From NCBI GenBank assembly GCA_023853785.1, contig JAJIRX010000442.1:1-15423 (forward strand): DNA of 15,423 nt. Direction: 5' to 3'. Every line of letters starts with the position of its first letter. Position 1 is the stretch's first letter. Origin of the DNA: Psilocybe azurescens. Taxonomy: Eukaryota > Basidiomycota > Agaricomycetes > Agaricales > Agrocybaceae. The notes below the pieces were generated by a model, which searched no databases, was not told the DNA's origin, and was given only the letters and a program-made list of their open reading frames with translations. The position numbers and the translations under genes were made by a program. Below, piece after piece: positions 7,712 through 15,423 of the stretch.

Positions 7712-8710
7712 TTTTCTTCTTTCTCTTCAAATCCTGTTTTAACCATGAGGTCTGCAAGTTCATCTTTTTCATCCTTGTTCAGGCTCCTGATATGGGCATG
7801 GAGTTCCTTTGGGGTCCACTTCTTGCTGGGTTGTCCTTGGGTTCTGTTCTGGTTTGTTGGTCCTTTCTGTGGGCAATCTCTGGATAGATGTCTCGTTGTT
7901 TGCACCTGAAACAGGCGCCTTTCCTGATTAATTTGGCTCGTTCTTTGGCTGTCATGGTGCTTACATCCATCCTGTTTGCATCGTAGTTCCTGTTGTTTCT
8001 TGGGAAATTGTTCCAGCATGGTGTCCTCCTGCGTTCTTCTGGTTCTTCTCTAAAGACCTTGGCCAGTCTGTAGCTGGTGTCAAATGTTGTTGCTTTTTGT
8101 ACCAGCCTTGGATCATTCTTGGAAGGTCTTCGGAGTACAGGATCCTGTCAGCGAGTTGAGGCGTGATGCATTTTTGGAATAATCCTATGAGATGGGCATG
8201 GTCTGATTCCGTTTCTGTTCCTAGGTTGGCTTGTCCTACCAACAACTTGAATTTGTTGATGATGTCTTCCACCCTTTGTTGGGTTTTTGCCTAAGTCATT
8301 TTATGTTGTTCATGGCTGATCTGGTTTCATCCACTGGAGTGAATGCATCATGGAATTTTTCAAGAAATGTTCCAAGGGTGTCCCATTCGAGGGTTTGGTT
8401 GGGACTAGTTCCTTTCGTGCTCGAGGTCAAGTACTGTTCCTTCCATAGTTTTGCTCCTCCTTCCATGCAAAATGATAAAATGAGGGCAATTTTCTTCTTG
8501 TCTGTGTTGTAGATGTCATTGTTTATGTCCATGTAGAGGTAGCAGTCCTGCATGAAAGACCTGGATTTCGTCCTGTCTCCATTGAATACGGTGGGTTTGT
8601 TGATCGAGATTTCTTTCTTTCCGTTGTTTCGACCATGTCTGTGTCTTGTTCTTCTTGATCTATCGCCAGGGTTGATAATAAGTCCTATAGCGAGTTTGAG
8701 AGGTCTTCAT
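7702..8710 (-). pseudogene. gag: Element B Gag polyprotein with CCHC-type zinc knuckle, degenerate
   Basis: The capsid part is recognised at 8553-8296 (MQDCYLYMDINND, ILSFCMEGGAKLWKEQY, LGTFLEKFHDAFTP) and 8272-7961 (VEDIINKFKLLVGQANLG, GLFQKCITPQLADRILYSE), matching Gag of A segment by segment. A TGA (8298-8296) sits where A has Met in KMLRQK, and one A seems lost just after it; another A is lost at 8094-8098. The knuckle CFRCKQ...HLSRDC is split by a lost A near 7890, and its usual Gly before His appears as Arg. The tail WTPKELHAHIRSLNKDEKDE ends ...KDF before TAA 7704-7702. The N-terminal limit is uncertain: a TAG at 8687-8685 interrupts the frame, and the first leader ATG (8856) opens only a short unrelated frame. 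Confidence 0.78.
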
Positions 8711-8886
8711 TGCCTAGGTTGATATCTTCAGAGCTTTGTCTGGACGGGTTCGGTGTCTGCCAATTTCGTGTCAGGGTTCCTTCTTCTGAGCTGTCGGTAG
8801 CAGGAATTCCGCCTTTCGGTGGTGCCGTGTTTCATTTTGGGCTTCAGAAGTCTCATCTGCTGGGGAGCGGGTGAGATTTGTAGATG

Positions 8887-8897
8887 AGCTAGTTCTT
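8887..8897 (-). other. Element B primer-binding site, self-priming type
   Basis: AAGAACTAGCT (8897-8887, sense strand), one base inside the 5' LTR, is exactly complementary over 11 nt to AGCTAGTTCTT at 9015-9005 in the same LTR. The bases flanking the two 11-mers do not pair, so the match stops at 11 nt, the same length as in Tf1. Confidence 0.72.
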
Positions 8898-8898
8898 T

Positions 8899-9324
8899 TG
8901 TTATGACTTCAAGCTTATATTTATGTGCGTGGATAAAGCCGACAGTCAAGTAGTCAAGAACAGCAAGTTCCAAGCGGTGTCAAGTAAGAGGAGGTTAGAT
9001 TCTCAAGAACTAGCTAAAGAATACAGTGGATCCTTCCTGGTATAAATACTATGAACCGCACAGCAAGTTGAAACAAGTTTGAATGTTCATCAGCAGATGT
9101 ATATAAGAATAGAGGAAACAGATCAAGCATTCATCAAAAGATGTATCATAAAAGATAGAAGTGAAAGTCCATCAAAAGATATGATGGAGTTTCATAGATA
9201 TGATGGAAAGCAAAGTTTATCAGAACATACGATGATGTATTAATGATGTGATGGATGATAAAGAAAAGGGAAAAGAAAAGAAAAGAGAAAGGAAAAGCAA
9301 AAAGAAAATCAAGTGTCCGTAACA
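8899..9324 (-). repeat. Element B long terminal repeat (426 bp), 5' LTR
   Basis: The ends are TGTTATGA at 8899 and CCGTAACA ending at 9324, inside a short imperfect inverted repeat. On the sense strand U3 begins with a pyrimidine tract (GA-rich on the plus strand, about 9258-9308), then a single copy of the 60-bp unit that is tripled in A, a TATA box (9048-9041), the predicted R start at 9015, and U5. U5 differs strongly from that of A. Confidence 0.85.
9005..9048 (-). promoter_or_regulatory. Element B LTR core promoter: TATA box and predicted transcription start
   Basis: TATTTATA at 9048-9041 is followed 26 nt downstream by AGCTAGTTCTT (9015-9005), the predicted RNA 5' end and self-primer. 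The layout is identical to that in the LTR of A. Confidence 0.6.
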
Positions 9325-9436
9325 CTTGGCAGTATCTCTGATGACATGAAAGATGGATTATGAACACCGGAATTCAGTGCACGATAATGCGGCTAGAACA
9401 CTTACAAGTACGTGAATGTGTCTTGTGATACAATCT
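9325..9436. other. Flanking DNA outside element B
   Basis: The sequence directly outside the outer LTR begins CTTGG. I see no gene, repeat or RNA here. Confidence 0.5.
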
Positions 9437-9631
9437 CTAAGGATTGGCGTTGAGAGCCTGTGTGCTCGGAGCCACGCTGCTTCCCGATTGAAACACGCCT
9501 TCACCCACGGCTTCGACTTTTAAGAGTTGTTCGTGATTGCGTTGAAACATGTAATATTGACTCGAATTTTGGAGAGTCATAGCTAGAGTAATGATTTCTA
9601 TATCATGGGCGAATTCACTAATATCGTGCAT
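9437..9631 (-). CDS. Small open frame, 64 residues, unrecognised (doubtful gene)
   Basis: It runs from ATG 9631 to TAG 9437 (MHDISEFAHDIEIITLAMTL at its start, ending QALNANP). A TAA lies in the same frame 15 bases upstream of the ATG, so it does not extend further unless spliced. It is mixed-polar, with no membrane segment or known motif. It could be the last exon of a decayed gene or chance; I found no convincing partner exon in the kilobase upstream. Confidence 0.22.
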   Translation of the reverse strand: MHDISEFAHDIEIITLAMTLQNSSQYYMFQRNHEQLLKVEAVGEGVFQSGSSVAPSTQALNANP

Positions 9632-10648
9632 GCGATATAGTTCACTTTAGAGAGGCGTCATTGCGGTTCGAACAATGAGCGCATATGATATTCTGCAATA
9701 ACACCGCAAGTCTACCAAACACCTTAAAAACTAGCCAAGATTCACTGAAAAGTCACCATTGTACAGACCAGGCTTTTGAAGAAGCTTTCCTGGTTGTCAA
9801 GGTCTGTCAAGTTGAACATGCCAGAGCATCATAAAGCAATCAAGACACACCTTTGACTATGGTTTCCTCAAACTTTCCTTGTGATTTACACGCCACGAAT
9901 TACACTATGTGTGTCCCGGACCGTCTGCAGTGCAATCATAAAGTAACCAAAACAGAGGCATGAGAATCATATTGTTCTCAGCGAGCAATAGACAATCATC
10001 ATATCAAATTACTGTACTCCAATAGCAGGGGTTGCTACATACTGAACTAAGTGTATATTAGAGGTATTCATTACTTTACAATACTCTTTTGGTGAGCAAT
10101 GCTGGCTGTTATGGGATAGATCCTGCAGGCGCACTTGAGGCATGCGCAAATGGGATGCTAGAATGTTGGAACGAAGGGGAAAGTGTCACATTGTCACACC
10201 AGCATCTTTGATATACGACAACGATTTCCATGCCGTTGCTTTTTGAAAACTGCCTTCTCGGCTTCATCAGCATGAAATTTTGCCCTGTATATCACCCTTG
10301 CACACTTATTTTCTCACGCTTTCCCCTCTCATTCCTCCCATCGCACTTGTAAATCAAAATTAGACCAATTCTCACTTCCATTGACTATGATTGCACTCGT
10401 ACATAGATATATTATGATTGAGAATAATTCCATCAAACTTAGCGCACTGCTTGTTTTCACATCATATTTGATAAAGCGCAGTGCTGACTTAGTAGGGAGA
10501 GGACAGTGATTAAAATTAAAAATGGTCGCAGTGCTCAGAGATTTGATAATTAAACCAGCACACAAACTATCGCACAACTATACTAGACAGTAGCAGTTAT
10601 AGTGGTAATGATATGCTGGGAGGGGATGAAATCGGATGCTAATGCATG
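9632..10648. other. Non-coding or unrecognised stretch
   Basis: There is about 1 kb without a supported gene. It has frequent stops in all frames apart from an 82-codon minus-strand frame (10577-10329) with low-complexity hydrophobic content that I do not credit. A CACTATGTGTGTCCCGG sequence begins at 9903. No tRNA, LTR or tandem array is visible. Confidence 0.5.
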
Positions 10649-11314
10649 TTAGAACAGAAAGTGAAGTTGGCCCGCTGGGTCTGAACTAATCAAAGTGCGC
10701 GAGACCTTCAGCATATCATCCAACTCCTGATGGTTGTGATTAGTATTGTTGGTATGTGTTGTATCCCGGAATTTTAAATGAAAGAAATCTGGCAAATTGT
10801 CGATGAGAAGTGCAGATCGCATCGGTGTGTTACCAATGAAAAATATTCTTTGGCCAGATCGGTACAGGAAACAAAATCGTAACAGGTTGTGGAGTCCCCA
10901 TGTTGCCTACAAGACGGTTCAGAAGTAATATCATATCCAGATCAACGTACATACCTCCAACAAATCCAAGTCATTCTGTGACCAGATATGGTCAACTGCA
11001 TTAATAATGTCTCCCGATCTAAGGCCGGCGTAATTATTGAAAAAGTATGGAGTAGCAAGAGATACAGGCATAGAAACAATGTATTGACACTTTGGATGAG
11101 GAAAGGCTGGTTGGTACGCCTCTGAAGTTGAATTTGGAGCCATAAAAGCCGATGCACTCGCGTATGGGAACCTTGACGGGTTGGTTATAGTAGAAAATGC
11201 TGATGGAAAGGAGAAGCATTTATGGCATATTTTGAAGGCCACAAGAAATATAAAAAGGGGTACCAAGCAAGTGATTAATTGCTGAAAGTTGATCAAGGAG
11301 AAGGAGACGATCAT
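10649..11314 (-). CDS. Hypothetical two-exon gene, 205-residue protein with N-terminal membrane segment
   Basis: Exon 1 runs from ATG 11314 to 10955 (120 codons), and exon 2 from 10906 to TAA 10651-10649 (85 codons plus stop), joined in phase 0. The ATG context (CAACCATGA) has A at -3 and follows a CT-rich leader, common for fungal starts. Residues about 12-28 (LITCLVPLFIFLVAF) form one hydrophobic helix, a signal anchor or signal peptide. A His/Asn-rich patch lies near residues 171-180 (HTNNTNHNHQ). I recognise no domain. Support comes from the clean splice consensus and an 85-codon frame with no stop after joining; chance cannot be excluded. Unlike its neighbours, it shows no frame break. 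It could be a host gene, or a passenger of the Plavaka element next to it. Confidence 0.5.
10907..10954 (-). other. Predicted 48-nt intron of the hypothetical gene
   Basis: The donor is GAG|GTATGT at 10954 and the acceptor TTGTAG| at 10907, with a CTGAAC branch-like motif 9 nt before the acceptor AG. Without splicing the frame ends six codons after the donor; with it the frame continues for 85 codons. Confidence 0.5.
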
Positions 11315-11420
11315 GGTTGGGAGAGAGAAAGTTAGCGATTTGAAAGCGATTTAAACATATTTAAAGCTTACAACACAAAGGAAAAGAGGTACTAAGCAAG
11401 TAATTGACCTTCAGACAAAG
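11210..11420 (-). repeat. Degenerate tandem duplication, period about 130 bp, around the start of the hypothetical gene
   Basis: Plus-strand GGTACCAAGCAAGTGATTAA (11259 on) in exon 1 resembles GGTACTAAGCAAGTAATTGA (11389 on) upstream of the ATG, 130 bp apart, and weaker similarity extends on both sides (AAATATG and TTGTR blocks). It looks like an old duplication of the exon 1 start that now forms the 5' flank. Confidence 0.4.
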
Positions 11421-11588
11421 GCGAGCTCGAGTGGCGAGAGGAAAGCATGAGAATATATTGAGATTGTCCTGTTATCGCACAATTACAACTAGATTATCGT
11501 GTCAGTAACACAACTTAAAGTTAGCACCTTGTACTAGTAAGATGCACAAAGGTGCATAGTCTGTTAAGAAGGCGGTGATTTCCTTATG
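11315..11588. other. Intergenic stretch between hypothetical gene and transposase
   Basis: This is AT-rich, with no supported coding sequence. It is the 5' flank of the hypothetical gene and the 3' flank of the transposase. It includes the upstream copy of the degenerate duplication. Confidence 0.5.
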
Positions 11589-11662
11589 CTAATGTTCTCC
11601 AGCCTTAAGGAATTCAAGAATTTGACTCTCAGGCTGAAGTCGGTTCAAGATTACCATCGCGC

Positions 11663-11754
11663 CTACGTGTAAACATATAGACAAGAGAAATAGTACATCA
11701 AATTCTGTACAATTATGTTCTGTATCAAACCGATGTAACTCGAGATAAACTTAC
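11663..11754 (-). other. Predicted last intron of the Plavaka transposase (92 nt)
   Basis: The donor TGC|GTAAGT is a perfect consensus and the acceptor is CACGTAG|. The final exon then offers a frame MVILNRLQPESQILEFLKAG ending at TAG 11591-11589, off by one base from the donor phase, so a small indel or another acceptor must be assumed. Confidence 0.45.
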
Positions 11755-12352
11755 GCATATGGCAACGTCTTGCCCTTCCCACGGAATAACACATTTGGCA
11801 TAGTGAGTATTGACCATAGATAAGGGAATAACTTCAATAAAGTCCTCCATCTCAATGCCCCAAATATTTGCTCCGAGATATGGGTAGTGAGCGTAGGGAT
11901 CGTCTTTGATTTTCGCCCGTCTGAAGTCGTTTGACAACGAGCCAAATAGTGTTGAACAGAAGACTTTCACGGAAGAAAAGAATATCCTGAATGCAATAGG
12001 GTATTGAGTCGTAAAGAATCTGACTGTTGCCTTCGTGGATGGAAGCCCTAGTATATGAAACACAACCTTGTGTATATCGACCTATAACATTGACAGGAGG
12101 ACATTGAGAAATTTTATAGGTCATCTTAATCACATTCTGGACATTTGAGTCGAGTTGAGTTTCTGAACTTTGGTGGTAATAAATGTCATCGTTGCCGGGT
12201 TCCATATCCTGGTCGTTGACTTCAATTTCCTGCGCTGTAGCTGTAGCATAACTTGCTAGAGAATTTTGATTCTGAGGTCGAACAAATCTCTCAAACATCG
12301 AGGCGCGCAATTGAGAATGATGGGAGGGCATGTTACTTTGGAAAATAGTGCT

Positions 12353-12462
12353 CTGAGATTCGATCTTCTATGCCACGACTCTACGATTGTAGCCTCGTAC
12401 TCGCCTGAGTTTTATCAGCTATATATAATGTTCCAACCCCAAATATTGGAATGATGGCTTAC
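12353..12462 (-). other. Predicted third intron of the Plavaka transposase (about 110 nt)
   Basis: Coding sequence ends RIHTNYHP at CCAG|GTAAG (12462). It resumes before SQLRASMFERFVRP, the expected next block of the family. Acceptor CTCAG| at 12353 is the best candidate but does not keep phase exactly, so this end is uncertain. Confidence 0.45.
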
Positions 12463-13021
12463 CTGGATGGTAGTTGGTGTGAATGCGCTGAAGTGTTCCG
12501 ATCATACACTCAAAAGGAAATGTCCACCAGCCATGCACAGGCCCATATGCAGATAGAAATTCCCCAAGATGTAAGGCCATATGGTGATTAGGATGGCATT
12601 TGTAGTCCGGAAAAGACGCGCCAATTCCTGACGGTAAACCAGCATGTGATCAAGATAAAGTTCCCTGTGTCTAGCCAATGTTTTTCGAGAAGTTATGATG
12701 GAAATTGCCTGGAATAATGCCATCGTCAGCTTGAGAAGATCTTGACGTTCACGGCTCGCAATGTCGTTGCAGCTTCTTGACCATAGGCAAATGAGAGTGA
12801 CGGGAAGATAAAGAGATCCTGCTGCTGCCATTGATCAGATTTCAGTTTGGGACCAGAGGAAGAAATTGATGTAGGAATTGAAGTCGCCCAAGATGGCTTT
12901 ACCATCACTTGAATGTCTCATTGTATTTCACCCATATCTTCAGAAGTAAGTAAGTAACCTTGTCTGCCACTTAATCCAGGGAGGTACGAGAGGCTGGCAA
13001 TATCTCAGGCTGTTTAGTTTG

Positions 13022-13092
13022 CTACATTGAGAGTAAATTTGGAGTCAGTCGGGGTCAGAAGCCGAGCAGTGATAGAAAATTGTACCACATAC
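13022..13092 (-). other. Predicted second intron of the Plavaka transposase (71 nt)
   Basis: The donor AGATGG|GTATGT follows ELAEIVVRW, and the acceptor ATGTAG| precedes QTKQPEILPASRTS, in phase 0. An internal CTGAC at about 13046 could be the branch site. After a lost C the exon goes on to LSGRQGYLLTSEDM, as expected for the family. Confidence 0.6.
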
Positions 13093-14750
13093 CCATCTCA
13101 CCACAATCTCTGCCAGTTCTGGTTTGCGGTACTTTTTCTTGACAGGAGAGGAGGTATCTATGCCTGTGGCTGTCACAGTCATTGGGATACAACCAAGTCC
13201 TTTACAGACATAAATTAGCGATAGATGGCAGGCTTTTCCGGCCCAATGTTTGGCATGCTTCTGAATAGTAGCTTCTACGTCTGGGCCTTTTGGAGCGGTT
13301 GTTTCAGCCAGTCTTCCAAGTGCCTGATGCTTGCCTTTTGGGTCGGAGTGAAAAGATCAGTGTCCAAGTTATCAGCGGTGTAGGCGAATAAACGTCCTGC
13401 AAGGGAATTGACGACAGGCAAGCCTTCTTTGGGAATCTTTTTACATCCCAAGATATTCTGAAAGTGCTCCTTGATCAAACCCAAGAAGAGGTTGTGCATT
13501 GGATCGATCAGCAGGTGCTTGGTTGCATCATAGTATGGCAAACAAAGCAATTCCGAGAACGCAGGCCCGATAAGTCGAAGGAACTGTCCGCCAGGTTTTG
13601 AGTTGCTGCATCACGGTACTTTTGAGCACAAAGTCAGCAGGGAATCGTTGGTGCGCCATGTCCAGGTAGTATATTCAACGTCATTGTAAGAATGCTTAGT
13701 AAGACTGCAAGTGCAAACTGAACAGAAAATTCATGATTATGCGAAGAGAAGCCACCAATTTTGCAAGCAGCAGGAAGATCTGCTATAACTGCAATGAGCG
13801 CAAAGATCCATCGCCTGAGTTCATAGAGAGCCGTCCCTTGTAAAAACGTACACCTTCCCAAAATAACAACAATTCATCAACCAAGGGCCACAATAATGGG
13901 TTAATGGAGTCAAGGCTAGGCTCAGAGGGTCCTGGAATAATGTCGGCAAGGAAGATGTTCTCGGGTTTGTAGCGGATATTGATGGGAAGATTAAGACATA
14001 TCAAGGCGATGACACCAATTGACACTTTCTTACCAGCAGTCAAATTTCTCAGAGGGTTGAAGAAATCAAATCCAAGAGAGAAAAGGTATCTGCCTGAAGT
14101 CTCGTCACCAATTTTGCTAAAGTGCGCTCTTTTTGTTGTGTCCTTTGAGTTCCTTGATACACGTTGCCTGGAAAATATCTTCAATATCACCATGCTCATC
14201 TGATTTCATCCTCTGCCAGGCTGAATCCATCTTCTCCTCGATATGTTCTCCGTGAAACGAGGTTAGCCATCCAATCATGAAAGCTGAAAGCAATGTATGG
14301 TTTGATCAGCGTATTGATCCGGCCTTTCCAATCCGTGTAGGGCAAACCAGCAGCTCTCTGCAGGATCTAGTAGGACCTCCCTGCTTCATAGGTCTTCGGT
14401 GAGCTCGACATCTCTCTGGGTAGACAGGGATATCATGCACCATTTCCGCCGAGTAGATCTCGTAGCACTTGGGCACGTTGCGTACACTGTACTGTGCACG
14501 CCGAGATTGAAATAGCTTGTTGCCGTACAGATGTCACGAGGAAATTTGCTCAGAAGCCTCCAAATTATGGGTGGGACGGTAATTTGAGAGGCTGAAATAG
14601 CTGTCTCTTGCATGATGTAATTGCACATTTGAAAGATCCAGTGGCAACCGCGTCGAGAAAGGCCAAGAATAACTTGGATGGCTACGACCATGAACGCAGC
14701 GAGTTGAATGATAGAATTGGCCGATTGCATGATAGGTTTGAAGTGTCGTC

Positions 14751-14803
14751 CTTGTAGTCAACATATTAGGCAATGAAAGGTATTAGATCAGATATGTTTT
14801 TAC
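14751..14803 (-). other. Predicted first visible intron of the Plavaka transposase (53 nt)
   Basis: The donor GATTCAG|GTAAAA and acceptor ACTACAAG| are in phase 1, and joining gives VYDSG then RHFKPIMQSANSI without a break. Without splicing the upstream frame ends within 15 codons. Confidence 0.6.
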
Positions 14804-15423
14804 CTGAATCGTAAACCTGAGGTGCACTCGATGTAACTCTCGCTTTCTTGAGCTCCTTTGTATACAAATCATTAATGTTCTTAACTTCGATTCCAAGAAG
14901 ATCGAGTGCCGTTTGCGCATTCTCGGTGAGTGTTTTAATGGAAGGGTGCTTTGGGTTGGCCCATGTTTTGCCGGGGCGAGCGAAACTACAGATCTCTCGA
15001 CAAATCCTTGAACAGAGGTACACCTCCAAACCATCCAGTAAAGAAGAGTCCTTGAGTGGTCCGGGATTTAGATCGAGCGCCCTGATTGTTTGCTGCTGAG
15101 CCGTGATTTCATGCAGGATAAGGCCGATGTGAGCCGCCATCCGTTTTTTTCTTGTCGATAATATAATTGGAGTTGGGCTTGATGACTGAGGATGGTATCA
15201 GATTGATTTGTTCGATCGTCAAACTCTCCATTTGTTCCTCTATATGCTGTTGATGAACAGCAAGGGCCTCTGTTTGAGCATCCCAGGCGTGATATCCCAC
15301 TTTGCAAAAGTCTCTCTGTTGCTGGAATTGGTACTTTATAGTTCCTAAGCGTTAAGCAGTTTGCCCTGCTCTCCAGTGATCAGATTAGTAAAGTCACAAC
15401 AGCATCGAAATTTGCAGCGGCAG

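Larger units (their letters stand above)
3957..9324 (-). mobile_element. LTR retrotransposon B, chromodomain Ty3/gypsy element, degenerate, lacking its own 3' LTR
   Basis: Read from 9324 down, the order is LTR, self-priming PBS, Gag, protease, RT, RNase H, integrase and chromodomain, then 139 bp of untranslated sequence up to the LTR of A. This complete set of Pol domains with a C-terminal chromodomain marks a chromovirus. B carries at least nine in-frame stops (8296, 7285, 6967, 6820, 5478, 5166, 4759, 4444, 4297), eight TGA and one TAG, each explicable by one C:G to T:A transition, plus many single-base homopolymer losses. It is therefore a dead copy, older than A. The bases next to the outer LTR end are CTTGG (9325-9329), the half of the target-site duplication that can be seen here. 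Confidence 0.88.
11589..15423 (-). pseudogene. Plavaka-type (CACTA-like, Tnp2-related) DNA transposase, multi-exon, 5' end not resolved
   Basis: This would be a cut-and-paste transposase of the RNase H fold. On the minus strand, in order: an N-terminal helical region (QTIRALDLNPGPLKD, FARPGKTWANPKHPS), LSRRGC, FPRDI.TA..YFNL, YATCPKC and VYPERC (zinc-ligand pairs), IKPYIAFSFHDWMANL, GRYLFSLGFDFFNP, GVIALICLNLP, RYKPENIFLADIIPGPSEPS, LVDELLLFW, IADLPAACKIGGF, FFCSVC, LPYYDATKHLLIDPMHNLFL, KLKSDQW, AELYLDHML-like RELYLDHMLVYRQ and WWTFPFECMIGTLQ. Likely catalytic residues are Asp 13780-13778 (DLPA), Asp 13505-13503 (DPMH) and Glu 12511-12509 (FPFE). Exons are approximately ?-14804, 14750-13093, 13021-12463, 12352-11755 and 11662-11589. 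At least ten frame breaks, mostly lost homopolymer bases (14471-14473, 13726-13729, 13288-13291, 12979-12981, 12611-12614), and one TGA (12920-12918) interrupt it. Confidence 0.85.

Noticed and set aside
4297..8298. Reassigned TGA codon (TGA as sense) to explain the many in-frame TGAs in B
   Set aside because: Where the ancestral residue can be inferred it is mostly Arg, sometimes Trp, and A has no such TGAs in the window; C:G to T:A mutation explains it more simply.
8728..8973. Open frame running from U5 across the PBS into the leader, with a peptide (LEVITKELAHL) resembling the same region of A
   Set aside because: In both elements a stop lies directly upstream and the frame has no ATG at its start; the peptide similarity follows from conservation of the LTR end and PBS.
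10329..10577. 82-codon minus-strand open frame
   Set aside because: It has no motif, no good start context and no partner exon; the composition looks like chance in AT-rich DNA.
9325..11588. tRNA or other RNA gene in the non-coding part
   Set aside because: No cloverleaf with A and B boxes or other RNA signature could be recognised by eye.

Overview
The window looks like repeat-rich nuclear DNA of a filamentous fungus, most likely a mushroom-forming basidiomycete. The reasons are chromodomain Ty3/gypsy elements of the self-priming Tf1/sushi type, a Plavaka (CACTA-like, Tnp2-related) transposase typical of Agaricomycetes, and short 48-110 nt introns with GTATGT/GTAAGT donors. Almost everything recognisable lies on the minus strand, so each element reads from high to low coordinates.

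Layout from the left. Bases 1-3956 are the 5' part of LTR retrotransposon A: 5' LTR (3465-3956), primer-binding site (3453-3463), gag (3225 to 2294), then protease, reverse transcriptase, RNase H and the first codons of integrase, where the window cuts it. Bases 3957-9324 are a related but distinct element B: 5' LTR (8899-9324), PBS (8887-8897), gag, protease, RT, RNase H, a DD35E integrase and a C-terminal chromodomain ending at 4096. No 3' LTR of B's own type is seen; B's 3' untranslated stretch abuts the LTR of A. So either A inserted into B, or the two share one recombinant LTR. Bases 9325-11588 are mostly non-coding, with one plausible two-exon gene for a 205-residue membrane-anchored protein (11314 to 10649). 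Bases 11589-15423 hold most of a multi-exon Plavaka transposase whose 5' end is not resolved or lies outside the window.

Three points in the retroelements stand out. (1) Both have a gag stop inside G-GAT-TTT-TAA, followed after 5-6 nt by a hairpin, with pol open in the -1 frame: a likely programmed -1 frameshift. (2) In both, the 11 nt just inside the 5' LTR are exactly complementary to 11 nt of the same LTR lying 26 nt downstream of a TATA box, which is the self-priming design known from Tf1. (3) The LTR of A carries three 60-bp tandem repeats just upstream of its TATA box where B has one.

All three coding elements are broken in frame. Most breaks are losses of one base in a homopolymer, in A, B and the transposase alike, so part of the apparent decay may be sequencing or assembly error. 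Element B also has at least nine in-frame stops (nearly all TGA) that look like C:G to T:A transitions, and so seems the older copy.
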